A program made the translations under genes and the position numbers. Below are positions 11,255 through 21,946 of a stretch of 64,000 nt of DNA, in pieces. The first letter of the stretch is position 1. The number at the start of each line of letters is the position of its first letter. Source of the DNA: Aricia agestis (lineage: Eukaryota > Arthropoda > Insecta > Lepidoptera > Lycaenidae); NCBI RefSeq assembly GCF_905147365.1, contig NC_056409.1:7011001-7075000 (forward strand). Reading direction: 5' to 3'. The notes under the pieces were generated by a model that did no database searches, had not been told where the DNA came from, and saw only the letters and a list, made by a program, of their open reading frames with translations.

Positions 11255-11445
11255 TTGACCCGGACTTCCAGGACCCCCCTCCCCCTTATATACGATCATG
11301 GCAATAGAAATACATAATCAGTGAAAATTTCAGATGTCTAGCTATAGCAGTTATTGAATTACAGCCTGGAGTCAGACAGACAGACGGACAGACATCGAAG
11401 TCTCAGTAATAGAGTCCCGTTTTTACACTTTGGGTACGGAATATT
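11255..11445. repeat. Worn interspersed repeat with CAGACAGACGGACAGAC tract
   Basis: GACCCGGACTTCCAGG, a C/T-run, AAAATTTCAGATGTCTAGC-like text, CAGACAGACGGACAGACA and CCCGTTTTTACACTTTGGG follow in order. The last block resembles the end of the TTCCGTAGCC family at 18261-18695. Borders are not defined. Confidence 0.4.
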
Positions 11446-11999
11446 TGATGAAAGAAATTTTATTCATTACTTGTATGCTCTCACTTCTATGTATGAAACT
11501 CAAAGATAATATTGTAAAATTCAATATCGTTGCAAAATTTTAGTTAAAAGCCGTTTCCATACTGAGTTAGCTTTCATTTATTCTTCTAGTCGATTTCACC
11601 TGGGCGGCGTCCGCATGATCACCCTGAAACCTGATTATAAAAATGTGTGATACGATTCTCATGTGTATGTCAATGACTATAGAGTTCAAATTCCGTAATA
11701 GAAGTTTCTCATACGAGTAATTGTACTGAATTGCTTTGTAACTAAAATAAATCTTAAATATATGCAGTTATTAGCATAGAACTTAATTGACCACGCGAAG
11801 TATAAAGAAAAAATGCATAAAAGCATTATTGGTGGTAGTATTTACTGCAACATGCTGTACTGTAATAGATGATATTTTTGCTTTTCAGAAAGGAAAGAGA
11901 GGGGAGGCCGGAGGGGCATTAATATTTAAAAAATCGAAATTGATACAATAATGAGCTCTTTATTATATGAGATTCTAATGACGTTGTCAAGATTTTTTA

Positions 12000-12165
12000 A
12001 TAAAATAAACGGGCAAACGAGCAAACGGATCACCTGATGAAAAACAACTATATGGACTCTCGCATCATTAGAAGAGCTGCGATGCATTGCCGGCCTTTTA
12101 AGAGGGATTACACTCTCTTCTCGAAGGCTTGTAGGTCGTATTGGTGCGGAAATACTGCTTTTGAC
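12000..12165 (-). mobile_element. LINE 3'-end fragment (minus strand), family shared with 22806-23285
   Basis: Read on the minus strand this is the end of the LINE whose coding tail is at 22864-23163. It contains AAGGCCGGCAATGCATCGCA, a stretch corresponding to the final Leu-Lys-Gly-Arg codons, and the terminal block CGTTTGCTCGTTTGCCCG followed by an A-rich tail. It is truncated at about 12165 and lies 52 bp from a SINE with the same tail in the opposite orientation. Confidence 0.7.
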
Positions 12166-12216
12166 ATCAAGATAGATATCGAGACTAGTCTTATTAACTA
12201 TATCAACTCATTTATA

Positions 12217-12539
12217 CGTGGGAGAGCCATGCTTCGGCACGAATGGGCCGGCTCGACCGGAGAAATACCACGTTCTCACAGAATGAAAACCGGCGTGAAA
12301 CAGCGCTTGTGCTGTGTTTCGTGGAGTGAGTGAGTATACCGGAGGCCCAATCCCCTACCCTATTCCCTTCCCTACCCTCCCCCATTCCCTTCCCCTCCCA
12401 TCCCTACCCTCCCCTATTACCCTATTCCCTCTTAAAAGGCCGGCAACGCACCTGCAGCTCTTATGATGCGGCGAGTGTCCATGGGCGACGTTGCTTTCCA
12501 TCAGGTGACCCGTTTGCCCTTTTATTTCATAAAAAAAAA
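12217..12539 (+). mobile_element. LINE-tailed SINE-like element, copy A
   Basis: The head CGTGGGAGAGCCATGCTTCG is followed by GGGCCGGCTCGACCGGAG, a hairpin-like GCGCTTGTGCTGTGTTTCG, a pyrimidine minisatellite built from CCCTATTCC and CCCTACCCT (12350-12430), and then the LINE-derived tail from CTTAAAAGGCCGGCAACGCA to an A-run at 12531-12539. GGCTCGACCGG could be a degenerate pol III B box. The encoded frames are not genes. Confidence 0.75.
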
Positions 12540-13470
12540 CTCTTTATACTCGTACGTTAACCATAGTCTGCTGAAAACGCTTTTTTCAGGCTTCGGTCCT
12601 TACATGATAATTTAGCATTATATTCTCAGTTCTACGAAACAGCTATCAGCCGTTTTATTAAAAATCCTATGTATATTTTCTTTGAGTTGTGAATTGTGAT
12701 ATATCTCCGAAACGCTGTCGTCGTTTCTTTGAAACGTGATTTAGGTAACAGAGGATAATTGACTTCCATCGTTTAGTCTCATTGTACTGTAACCGAAAAC
12801 TCAGATAACAGTGAAAAATAAAAGACTCTCGGTAAAATTATACCGAACAATAAAAGAGCGATTTTGTTTCTAATGTTCATTTTAAACGATGCCATTCCAC
12901 AGATTGCTTCTATTGTTTGCCCCTTGCCTTTCATTAAGTGCTTACAATACCTCTATATTGAGATTCCTTTGGACGAGGAAATTTTTTCACGCAACTAATA
13001 CATAGTCGATTGTGTACGTGGAATTAAAAATTGCTCTCGTCCGCTCATTCGATGGACAAATAAATCGTTTGAAAGTCGACGGCGATGTGGTTAAAAGTTT
13101 ATCTCTGGCCAACGAGAATAGAACCCAGCATTTATTTTAACTGGCTATATTATTCTAATATTGACATTTGTAGTCGATGGTTTTCGGTTAGAAAATTACA
13201 CAATTTCATGATCTTGATACTTGGTCATGATTTTTTTATACTTACTAGATATGTTGTTTATCTTAATAAATTATGGTATTTTTATATTGTAGTAAATCTT
13301 GAAAAAGATTCGGATGAGTAACAGGTAGTTTCCACCATGCCACTATAATTTATTCTACTTTTAGTTCTCATGTTAATTATACCGACTAAAAAAGTTTAAG
13401 TTAGTTAATGTTAAATTTTTCTTTTATAAGTGCACATTAGAGTAGTATTTAACTTCAACAGAAAATGATC
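12540..13470. other. No gene seen
   Basis: AT-rich. A 78-codon plus-strand frame at 13085-13321 is hydrophobic and aromatic-rich, with no recognised domain. It is not supported as a gene. Confidence 0.45.
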
Positions 13471-13477
13471 ACAATAT

Positions 13478-13700
13478 TTTTAGGCATCCGTAACTCTTAT
13501 AGTTTCAGTCTGTCCGTCCGACTGTCTGTCCGCGGTTTTGCTCAGAGACTATATAAGACCTAAAAAGCTGTAATTTGGCGAGAATGCACATCTTAATGAT
13601 GCCGACAAAATGGTATATAAAATCTATGAAAAAAAAGAATTACGGTACCTCCCACACATCACTTCACTTACTATACAGATTACAGACAACTTAAATATTT
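13478..13700. repeat. Worn repeat with CTGTCCGTCCGACTGTCTGT tract
   Basis: TAGGCATCCGTAACTCTTAT and a (GTCC/GTCT) run resemble the TTCCGTAG-ended family at 18261-18695. The copy is degraded and has no clear far end. Confidence 0.35.
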
Positions 13701-13802
13701 TGCAGCCCTTTTCTTACTTACTTACTTTCTTACTTTTTGAAACTTAAATTTTATGTTTAAGAATGACTGAATTAAATTCATAAGTTTTGTTCACATTTCG
13801 AA

Positions 13803-13884
13803 AAAAAAATGGACAGTATAATATTGTAGTAGTTACCAACTACAAGTACAATAAAAATTGAAATATTATACTGTTCATTTTTTA
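13803..13884. repeat. Short inverted repeat
   Basis: AAAAATGGACAGTATAATAT on the left and ATATTATACTGTTCATTTTT on the right are complementary with one mismatch, around a loop containing AACTACAAGTAC. It is a possible small MITE or a chance AT-rich palindrome. Confidence 0.5.
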
Positions 13885-14149
13885 CTACTAAATACGACTC
13901 TACTAGTAGATACTAATCTAGTAGTACCACAGAATAGATAATAGTACATGGTAGTACTGTAATAAATTATCCAAATTTTTCTAAACCTGTGTATTTTTGT
14001 CGATCTATTCTTTGTAATTTTAAGAGTGGGTTGCACCAACTTACTTTAACTATAGCTGTAACTTTAACTATAACTTTAACTACAATGCAAAATGTCAAAT
14101 CTTTGGTTAAAGTAAAAAATGGACGCCTTATTTAACCATAACATTGAGC

Positions 14150-14276
14150 TCGCCTTGTGCTTTGAATGAACGTGGCGAAAAAAAGAACTAACACTGTTAT
14201 CATACAAAAACGCCATTTTTGACAGTTCTCTTTTACTAGCAGCGCCCCCGCCCACGTTCATTTCAAGCCTTGTCGG
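14150..14276. mobile_element. Foldback MITE 'ACAAGGCTTT' family, copy 2 (nested)
   Basis: The arms GCCTTGTGCTTTGAATGAAC (14152 onward) and GTTCATTTCAAGCCTTGTC (ending 14274) pair. The middle has GAACTAACACTGTTATCATA and GACAGTTCTCTTTTACTAGC, the reverse of copies 1 and 3. It is inserted inside the outer MITE. Confidence 0.8.
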
Positions 14277-14312
14277 ACCAGCTGTCATCTGTCAAATTCT
14301 GTGGTCAAAGTG

Positions 14313-14421
14313 AGGGAGATCGCAGACGGCACACTTTTTGTGTGATCGAGTCTGCGGCGCACATACAATCTGCATGGCCGCGCCTCGATCACACAAAAAG
14401 TGTGCCGTCTGCGATGTCCCT
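14313..14421. mobile_element. Foldback MITE 'AGGGAGATCGCAGACGG' family, copy 1 (nested)
   Basis: The arms at 14313-14350 and 14384-14421 are nearly perfectly complementary over 38 bp (GCAGACGGCACACTTTTTGT). A second copy with a shorter loop lies at 63570-63657. It encodes nothing. The two opposing-strand frames over it are mirror images caused by the palindrome. Confidence 0.8.
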
Positions 14422-14789
14422 TATGGTTAAAGTTAAAGTTAGCCTTAACTATAACCATAACTTTAACCACGCCTCTGGTGCAACCCACCCTAATAAAAGC
14501 GATAAAAATTATCGTTAAAAATTATGTATTCAAATTGATACTTACCCGCAGATAGTTCATCCGTAGAACAAAATACTGTGTTCATATTTAGTAATAAAAT
14601 TTAATATGTAATTAGGTAAGTTTATTAGGTGCCACGGGGACAATACAGACTACAGACTACTAACTTATGCTATATTTTATTATTATTAATGTTATTAATT
14701 AATCGGAGATTGATAAAATGATCTTTCTAAAGAATGGCTAACGTTTTTAACTGGCTTCCAAAAAGAAGGAGGTTATATTATGTTCTTTT

Positions 14790-15000
14790 GTATACAGGGT
14801 TTAACAAATCTAAATGATAATAATACTTTAGGGTGTATATGGGTCCTCTCACAGAACATTAAAAACAATAATTGTTCTGTGGGTCCCCTGTATAAAGTTT
14901 GCACTAAAAGTTGCAGCTTTGAAACAGTACATTTGAAGTCGGTACCAGCCCAAAAAAAATCTAAGGTCCTTGGTATAGAACCAAATAAGTTCGTCTAAAA
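14790..15000. repeat. Worn 'TACAGGGTTTAACAAA' repeat
   Basis: TACAGGGTTTAACAAATC followed by GATAATAATACTTTAGGGTG is related to a copy in a CPSF6 intron at about 30950-31145 (GGATGTAACAAAACTAAGTG). It ends near TTGAAGTCGGTACCAGCCC. The 72-codon plus frame is repeat-derived. Confidence 0.45.
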
Positions 15001-15390
15001 AAGTCTAAGTACATGAATCTTGTTTTGCTAGAATTACAAGTTTACAGATTAGGTACCTACACGGCAGGTTACCTTTCAACTTTAAAAAAGGTAACATAAT
15101 TTTTATGTTCAATTCATAAAATGATAAATTCAATAAACAGATTTAAAGTTTTATTATGTTCTGTATTATATGTATTTTAGATTACTTATTGTAAAATTTT
15201 CATAGTCGTAGTACTTACTAACAACGGATAATAAATTCGATAAGATCTCAGACAGTCTTGTCGTAAAAACCCTTCAACAGTTTAAGATACAGAACTTTCG
15301 ATGTTTATAAGTTTCGTAACATATTTAAATTGTCATATTATTATCTCTGACGGCATTTGGTATAAATTATAAAGTAAATATAAGTTTTTT
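15001..15390. other. No gene seen
   Basis: AT-rich spacer between a worn repeat and a SINE. Nothing recognised. Confidence 0.4.
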
Positions 15391-15394
15391 TATA

Positions 15395-15727
15395 CGTGGG
15401 AGAGCGCATGGCTCGGCACGAATGGGCCGGCTCGACCGGAGAAATACCACGTTCTCACAAAAAACCGGCGTGAAACAGCGCTTGCGCTGTGTTTCGCCGA
15501 GTGAGTGAGTTTACCGGAGGCCCGATCCCCTACCCTATTCCCTTCCCTACCCTCCCCTATTCCCTTCCCTTCACTACCCTCCCCTATTACCCTATTCTCT
15601 CTTAAAAGGCCCGCAACGCACCTGCAGCTCTTCTGATGCTGCGAGTGTCCATGGGGGACAGAAGTTGCTTTCCACCAGGTGACCCGTTTGCTCGTTTGCC
15701 CCCTTATTTCATAAAAATAAAAAAAAG
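15395..15727 (+). mobile_element. LINE-tailed SINE-like element, copy B
   Basis: It has the same architecture as 12217-12539: head CGTGGGAGAGCGCATGGCTC, GGCCGGCTCGACCGGAG, GCGCTTGCGCTGTGTTTCGC, pyrimidine minisatellite, LINE tail with GCAACGCACCTGCAGCTCTT, and an A-rich end ATAAAAATAAAAAAAA. The minisatellite length differs from the other copies. Confidence 0.75.
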
Positions 15728-16968
15728 TAGTACCTATGTAGTTTTTATAGGTTAATTACTTACCTTAACCTACTACTCGCATGTATAATAAAATATAATA
15801 ATCAATAAACTACAGCTGTTTCCGACCACGTTTTAAACGTATTTCGGTAATTTGGTAGTAATTAGAAAAGATTTATCATAAATTCTTGAGACTTTGTGGT
15901 GTTGCTAGCTTAACAGTCGAGTGTAATTTCCAAATAAAAGCCAAATTAACCCCACTACAAGGACAAATTATGAAATCTCTTGCCAAGTTCCTAAAAAGTT
16001 TTTCATTGTTTTTCTTTATTCTAGGTATAACATTAATTATAATCGGACGGCGACCTTGTCAGTTGACATTTAAATTTATATGTTTTCTCGGGGATTTGTT
16101 GCAACACATAAAAAGTTAACGATTCCTTGTTTAACATTTCACAAAACGACAGGATCCAGAGGTAAGTACCGATAATAATGGCCAATGTTTCGTATAAGAC
16201 GCAGCGCACACTATGGCCGTTTAGATTTTATACAAGTATATCGTTTAATAATTGTGTATTTGTTATTAATACTTTTATTGGAACATAGAGTTATCGTTGT
16301 CACAACAGTTCTCATGTCCTGACCAAAAGCCTAAACGATATGAGGGGTTTAGAGTTTAGACTTTATTTTGTAAGCAATATGCGAAGGTTTTTGAGACGTC
16401 CAATAGAAGCTGCGGTCCAGCATCCGGGCTACAGGATATGCAAAAAGCATATTATCCTCTCGAAAAGATTTAAAAATTCCCAAAATTCTTTTTACATGTA
16501 CTTATCTATCCACTCTTTTACTCTCCTATTATAAATATTATTTAAATAATTAGACTAGAATAATTATTCCTACACTAGCTTACGTTGGGGTATCATAATA
16601 ATAATTATGTTACCTCAATTGCCCTTTTCTTGTTACCGTCAATTGTACCGTAAATAAATTATTGTGATTTGTGCCGTTGATATTTTTAACTTTATAAGTG
16701 CTGCTCTAGACTATTATGTGCGATACAGCTTTCGTTGTTATAAACTGAAGTTATTGAGAAATGGTGGATATTTGTTTGTCTGAACTGCCCTTATAATTTA
16801 CAGCCAAGGTCGATCTTGATAACTCATTTAAATAGATCGTTAAATAAAATTTCCTTACACAGTGTCCCTGAAATGATATTAACTTTATAATTTTCACTTC
16901 TGTATTCTACTTATACTTAGATACTAGGAAATGCAAAAAAACAACGGAAAGAAAAATCGTACCTATTT
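15728..16968. other. No gene seen
   Basis: AT-rich. A 77-codon plus frame (15886-16119) contains a hydrophobic run FSLFFFILGITLIIIG, but no splice context or homology supports it. Confidence 0.45.
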
Positions 16969-17688
16969 GGCTCAACTCTCACTGGGGCAGAGTCGAAGCG
17001 TCGCTAAACGCGTATTTTTGCCTACATCATATTTGAATTTTTATTGTTCTACTATTGTAGATTTTATACTATTATAGATAGATATTATACTATTATAGTA
17101 CGAAATATTACATTATATAAGTACTTGCTTTTCAAATATGACGCTGACGCTTCAATTACAGAAATTTGTACTTAAGAGCCCATATGACCCTAACTTGACT
17201 ACATACTTAAACCTAGATCTCAAAATCTGTAAGGTCTAGAAAACTGATTTTTTGACACAAGTAACTTCAGTTCCTAAAGACTAAATGCTCAAGACGAAAA
17301 CACGATTACTCAAAAAATGCTCGATAGTTTCTTTTTTACAAAAAACCTTGTTTTAGATACATTTTTGCTTGGATCTTCGAAGTTTGCTGTCTTTTCTTTA
17401 ATATTTTTTAATATCTAAAAAGGTATTGATAAAACCTAAATTTGCTCAAAACACTTTTTTCATAATCATTATAGTTCGTCTTTTATTCAAGTAAAACTAA
17501 CTCGGCGATGATTCCGCGCCGTCCTTTTTCACCTGGCATATGAAAGACGGGCGTGAGTGTGAAGAGAGAAGGGCGATGTTTGATTTTTAGAGTCAGGTGA
17601 GCTCTTAAATAATAGTTTATTAGAGATGAATATGCGGGAAAAAACATGACTCGTCGCGCTTTGACTCTACCCCAGTGTGAGTTGAGCT
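16969..17688. mobile_element. ~720-bp DNA transposon remnant with ~34-bp terminal inverted repeats
   Basis: GGCTCAACTCTCACTGGGGC (16969 onward) pairs with the complement of CCCCAGTGTGAGTTGAGC (ending 17687). The match continues through AGTCGAAGCG and CGCTTTGACT. The interior is AT-rich without a transposase frame. No clear target duplication was found. It is a non-autonomous TIR element. Confidence 0.65.
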
Positions 17689-18040
17689 TATAACTCTACG
17701 TCTACGGATAAAGTAGGTTTTTTTAGTCTTAAGATAGGTACTCGTCTTACTTTTGTTACTTTATTTTTGCGTTTTTTGTGTCCCCTATTTCAGGCAATTT
17801 GAAGTAACCCAACGTCGAATAAGTGGAAAGATAGTAACCGAAAAGAGGATCAAAACTCAAGCCTTTAATCTTTATTTAACTTAAAGGTCAAATTGTATTT
17901 AGAACTTTTGTCCTTTCATTATAAGCTCCTTTAAACTTTTGCCATGATTGAAACTAAAGAAATGTTTGGTCATTGGTGACTATTTACTCTTTAAATATTA
18001 AAACCTAGGTAGTACTAGGTAATTAATTTCAGCGTATCTA
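17689..18040. other. No gene seen
   Basis: AT-rich spacer between two TIR elements. No feature recognised. Confidence 0.4.
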
Positions 18041-18041
18041 A

Positions 18042-18135
18042 GGGTGGGTTGCACCAACTTACTTTAACTATAACTGTAACTTTAACTATAACTTTAACTA
18101 CAATGCAAAATGTCAAATCTTTGGTTAAAGTTAAA
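18042..18135 (+). mobile_element. Half copy of the 'GTGGGTTGCACCA' MITE
   Basis: GGGTGGGTTGCACCAACTTA followed by repeated TTTAACTATAAC modules and AATGCAAAATGTCAAATC matches the left half of 14024-14490 almost base for base. The other terminus is missing. Confidence 0.75.
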
Positions 18136-18260
18136 AACATAACTACGAATAATAAAAACTAGATATTATGTATTAATTCTCAGACATTTTTTGTATTTCT
18201 AGTAAAATATGCACAAAGCTCTAATAATATAAGTTTTTAAAAGAAATAAAATACGGATAA

Positions 18261-18695
18261 TTTTTAGCATTCCGTAGTCAACCAGGAACCCTTATAAATT
18301 ATAATATTAACCCTTTAGAAGTTAGAGGGGGGCGACACACATTTTACCACTTTGCAAGAGTCTCTCTCGCAAACTATTCAGGTTAGAAAAAAATAATGTT
18401 AGGAATTTCAATATGATTTTTAAAGGCCTATCCAAAGATACCCCACACGCATAGGTTGGATGATATTTTTTTTTGTTTCAGTTGTACCTATGGGGACCCC
18501 TAAATTTTTTTATGGTTTTTCCATTTTTATATCAAGATCTTAATGCGGTTCACAGACTACATCTACTTACCAATTTTCAATAGTATAGCTCTTATAGTTT
18601 TGGAGAAAAGTGGCTGTGACATACGGAAGGACAGACAGAAAGACATGACTGACATGGGTTCCGTTTTTTGCCATTTGGCTACGGAACCCTAAAAA
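18261..18695. mobile_element. TIR element with TTCCGTAG / CTACGGAA ends
   Basis: The left end TTTTTAGCATTCCGTAG and right end GGCTACGGAACCCTAAAA are inverted, and a second inner pair, AGGAACCC and GGGTTCCG, supports this. The interior has GAGTCTCTCTCGCAAACTAT and a GGACAGACAGAAAGACA tract. No transposase is present. The family is abundant in Lepidoptera. Confidence 0.6.
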
Positions 18696-19760
18696 CAAAG
18701 ACTTCATAACTCATAAGTTACTGAGTATAATAGTCGATCAACTTAAAAAATGTATTTGGAGAAGTATAAAGGAACTTGACGTTCAATTTCCTTTCAACGT
18801 AGCTGAGATGATGTTGTTCGTAGTGTAAAACACGTTATAAGTGTACATTCATTGACCATACAAAAATTCTTAAGCAAGCGGTACTACGGAACCCTATATT
18901 GCGCGTGGACCACGTGCAATATACCTAGGGTTTGTTCGATACGCACTTGGTCGGTTATTCTAAAATACTTCAGAGATCTGAATATCTTTATTTCTTTTGA
19001 AAGAAGTTGGCAACCCTAGGCAGATGACTATTTGCTATCCGTTAAAATAATTCAGTCTTCCCAAAAAAAATAAGCTTGCTTTAGATACTTATCATTAGGT
19101 CATCGGTTTATTTATCCAAAGTGTGCCCACCTGTTCGTTAAAAGTTACGCGTTTTACAATGACATAATGTTAAAACCTTCCACTTTGTAGACTCATTAAA
19201 AGTTAGCCAATTAGCTCAAAAGAGAAGTTTCATAAATGCGATTATATCGCAATAATACTATATCCTTCCTATAACAATCTGCTCTTTCTTTTAAATTCTC
19301 TGACAGTAACTTATTATAAGTTTCCAATGTACACAATTTTTTTCCTTGCTTATATAATTCGTATAACCTAAGTGTTAACGAGATTTTTGGGTGTTAGGCT
19401 GACGATTAGGCTAACGAGGAAGTTACTGGCACCGAGTATAATGTGCCTAATGAACTAACAACACGTAAAAGTTAGCCGACCGTGTACCTGTACCTTTACG
19501 TTAGACAAACATATTGTTTATTAGGGACTAGGGTTCAATAACTTCAATAACTGCTAATCTATTAAGTATATCAATTATAAGGGCATACTTACCTAAAAGG
19601 TGTAATAACTTGCCATAAGTATAATACAAAATACAAAATAACTAGGTAAGTACTCCTCGAATTCATAAGTAGATAGCTATATAATAGGTAAGTACTTATT
19701 TACGAATTCTGTGATATTCGAATTTCGAGCAGATACATTTTTGTGCAGTTATAAGATACT
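18696..19760. other. No gene seen
   Basis: AT-rich. A short palindrome around GCGTGGACCACGTGC is at about 18902. Otherwise nothing was recognised. Confidence 0.45.
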
Positions 19761-19850
19761 AGCTTTTGCCCGCGGCTTCGCTCGCGTGGAATTCGAAAAT
19801 CGTGTACAAAACGAATATTCTTGCAAATCTCCTTTAGAAACATGATGTTT
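19761..19850 (-). mobile_element. Helitron-like 3' end (minus strand)
   Basis: ACTAGCTTTTGCCCGCGGCT then TCGCTCGCGTGGAATTCG is the reverse of a terminus made of a CGCG hairpin plus CTAGT. The same sentence opens 21188 and, in the other direction, closes 22193. The body of the element is not recognisable here. Confidence 0.55.
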
Positions 19851-19861
19851 TTCCAAGACCA

Positions 19862-19938
19862 AAAAATCAAAAAAAAATCAAAATCAAAATTGTTTTATTT
19901 CTGAATAAATTTAAAATAAATGTTTTCAGAATGTCCTA
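19862..19938 (-). mobile_element. LINE 3' tail with (ATTTTG)n
   Basis: On the minus strand a TTCAGAAATAAAACAATTTT stretch runs into GATTTTGATTTTTTTT, a typical LINE terminal repeat. It seems to continue the RT fragment at 22574-22740, from which it is separated by a 2.6-kb block with inverted ends (19939-22575). Confidence 0.45.
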
Positions 19939-20446
19939 CATGCCCTACGTTCCAGATGACGTTGAAACGCTAACGCTCAAGACTGTAGTTTTTCCCGTTC
20001 CACTAGCATGTGAGCGTCAGTGATACAAACCCAAGTGGAACGGATTATGGATCGTTTTGAGCGTTTTGAGAAAAGTTTAAAAAAAGAACTATAATTTTTT
20101 TTTATACATAGGTACATTGAACCGAACTTGGATATTACGATCCTTTTCTTCAAGTCGTAAATAAAAGTAATTGTTTATAGTTACATTTATTTTACAAATA
20201 AAATACATAATATTATATTTGTTTCGTTTTTAGTATTACATTTTTTCATATTTTAATATAGTTAAACTTTTATTACTTAAGTATATGTATTTGAGTTTTC
20301 ACATTGAATCATATTTTAATAACAAAACCACATACGTTGAATATTGACTATTGTCACATATTATAAACGTTAGGTAACAATACCGCGTAATGCTTAGTCA
20401 AGTACGAGGTCAACAGGTATAGGAGAGATGAAAATTAGTATTATCT

Positions 20447-20474
20447 ATACTAATATTATAAATGCGAAAGTATC

Positions 20475-20513
<39 letters not shown>

Positions 20514-20640
20514 CGCTTTCACGCCAAAACTACTGAACCGATTGCAATGAAATTTTGTACACAGTTATTCTAGAGTCTGAGAAAGGACATAGGCTACATT
20601 TTGATGTGGGAAAATATCTTATTTCCATGAAAATATCGAT
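20447..20640 (+). mobile_element. Helitron-like element, copy 3 (5' part)
   Basis: TCTATACTAATATTATAAAT is followed by a (CTGT)n tract (20477-20512), CGCTTTCACGCCAAAACTAC and GAGAAAGGACATAGGCTACA. Its 3' end is replaced by a tRNA-like SINE fragment from about 20655. Confidence 0.6.
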
Positions 20641-20654
20641 GAAAATTACTTCGC

Positions 20655-20800
20655 ATTGCGCGTGGCCAGCGCTCATCCCGGGGGTCCTGGGTTCGAGTCC
20701 CGCAGGCGGAACAAAAAGTTTTCAATGTTCCTGGGTCTTGGATGTGTATTAAAATAATATTTAAAAAATCTTAAATATATTTTATGTATAATATTATAAA
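20655..20800 (+). mobile_element. tRNA-derived SINE fragment
   Basis: TCCTGGGTTCGAGTCCCGCA contains a good pol III B box (GGTTCGAGTCC), followed by GGCGGAACAAAAAGTTTTCA and a TAAATATATTTTATGTATAA tail. No matching A-box half, anticodon arm or acceptor stem is present, so it is not a functional tRNA gene. Confidence 0.55.
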
Positions 20801-21301
20801 AAATCCAGAAATATATCGACGCGATGCAATGAACATTTTAGTTCTAATACAATTCAACAGATGGCGCTTTTTTTTACTTCGTTGTAACATAGAACTAATC
20901 ATACTTATTAGTTATTATGTTTTTGTTTATAGTTTTTAATACGTTAGAATATTATGTTTAATAATATTATCACTTGCTATAATAATAATCAATCTATCTT
21001 ATCTTATAGAACTCCTACTGCATTTCTAAGGAGTTCGAGTGTGTTGTGTTGGCCTATATTCCATCCAGAAAATATTTTTACATTTTAATTCTAATATATG
21101 AAAACAGATGGCGCTTTATTTTTTACTTCATTATTATAACAGAACTAATCATACCTACTTTATTATATATTATTGTTTTTATTCATAACTAGCTGTTGCC
21201 CGCGACTTCGTCCGCGTGGACTTTAGTTTATAGCGCGCGGTGTCAACAAAATTTGTGTCAAATTTAAAAACTTTTTAAAACCCTGGTAAGTGGTACCCCT
21301 C

Positions 21302-21387
21302 TTAGGGCCGCGCAGCGCGCTACACCGGAATGGCAGCGCTGAAAGTGCTCGCCTCGCCGCTGCCATTCCGGTGTAACGCGGCCCTTA
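21302..21387. repeat. GC-rich foldback hairpin
   Basis: TACACCGGAATGGCAGCG in the left arm is exactly complementary to CGCTGCCATTCCGGTGTA in the right arm. The outer TTAGGGCCGCG and CGCGGCCCTTA also pair, leaving a CAGCGCGC bulge. It is probably a small MITE inserted in the composite element. Confidence 0.7.
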
Positions 21388-21423
21388 ATTAATCAAAATA
21401 CCCAAAAACAGCTGTGCAGTGTG

Positions 21424-21650
21424 CACATAATCTGTACTAATATTATGAATGCGAAAGTATCTCTGTCTGTCTGTCTGTCTGTCAGTCTCGCTTTCACGCC
21501 AAACGCCAAAACTACCGAACCGATTGTAATGAAATTTTGTATACTGATAGTCTAAAGTCTGAGAAAGGACATAGGCTACTTTTTTACTGGAAAAAAGGGT
21601 TGTAAGGGTCGTAAATTTGTTCAAAAAATTCATAATAGATGGCGCCGTGC
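21424..21650 (+). mobile_element. Helitron-like element, copy 4
   Basis: CTGTACTAATATTATGAATG, a (CTGT)n tract, TCGCTTTCACGCCAAACGCC and GAGAAAGGACATAGGCTACT follow the order seen at 20447. The 3' CTAG end is not evident. Confidence 0.55.
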
Positions 21651-21802
21651 GTCTTCTACATCGCGCTGACGCTTGCTCAAAAGTCTTTCTATAAGAGGTG
21701 GTATCATCTTACATTTAAGTCTCGATTTTTTTCGATTGTTATATCTATTCTACGGTATTAAATAACTCAGTACTTTATCTGTGCAGGCAGTGACGTAACC
21801 TT

Positions 21803-21946
21803 AAGACCAAATTTCACCAACGACTGTTAAAGTTAATGCTCGAATTAGTATCACGTTAGCTGTTTCGTTTTTCATATGAATGAAAGAGAAGACAGGATAT
21901 TTTAACAAGCTGTTAACACTAACAGACGTTGGTGAAATTGGGGCTA
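21803..21946. mobile_element. MITE 'TTTCACCAACG', copy 1
   Basis: The ends AATTTCACCAACG and CGTTGGTGAAATT are inverted. The interior has GACTGTTAAAGTTAATGCTC, GAATTAGTATCACGTTA and AACAAGCTGTTAACACTAAC. A close copy lies at 59035-59176, which fixes the borders. Confidence 0.8.

Larger units (their letters stand above)
14024..14490. mobile_element. Outer MITE 'GTGGGTTGCACCA' carrying two nested MITEs
   Basis: GTGGGTTGCACCA at 14026-14038 and TGGTGCAACCCAC at 14476-14488 are exact inverted ends. Next to both ends run repeats of the TTTAACTATAAC type. The interior is split by two other foldback elements (14150-14276 and 14313-14421). A half copy of the outer element lies at 18042-18135. Confidence 0.8.

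Noticed and set aside
14270..14518. Two frames on opposite strands with nearly the same peptide (RRRHTFCVIE)
   Set aside because: Mirror images caused by a palindromic MITE.
20655..20720. tRNA gene
   Set aside because: A good B box is present, but no acceptor stem or anticodon arm can be folded; it is a SINE fragment.
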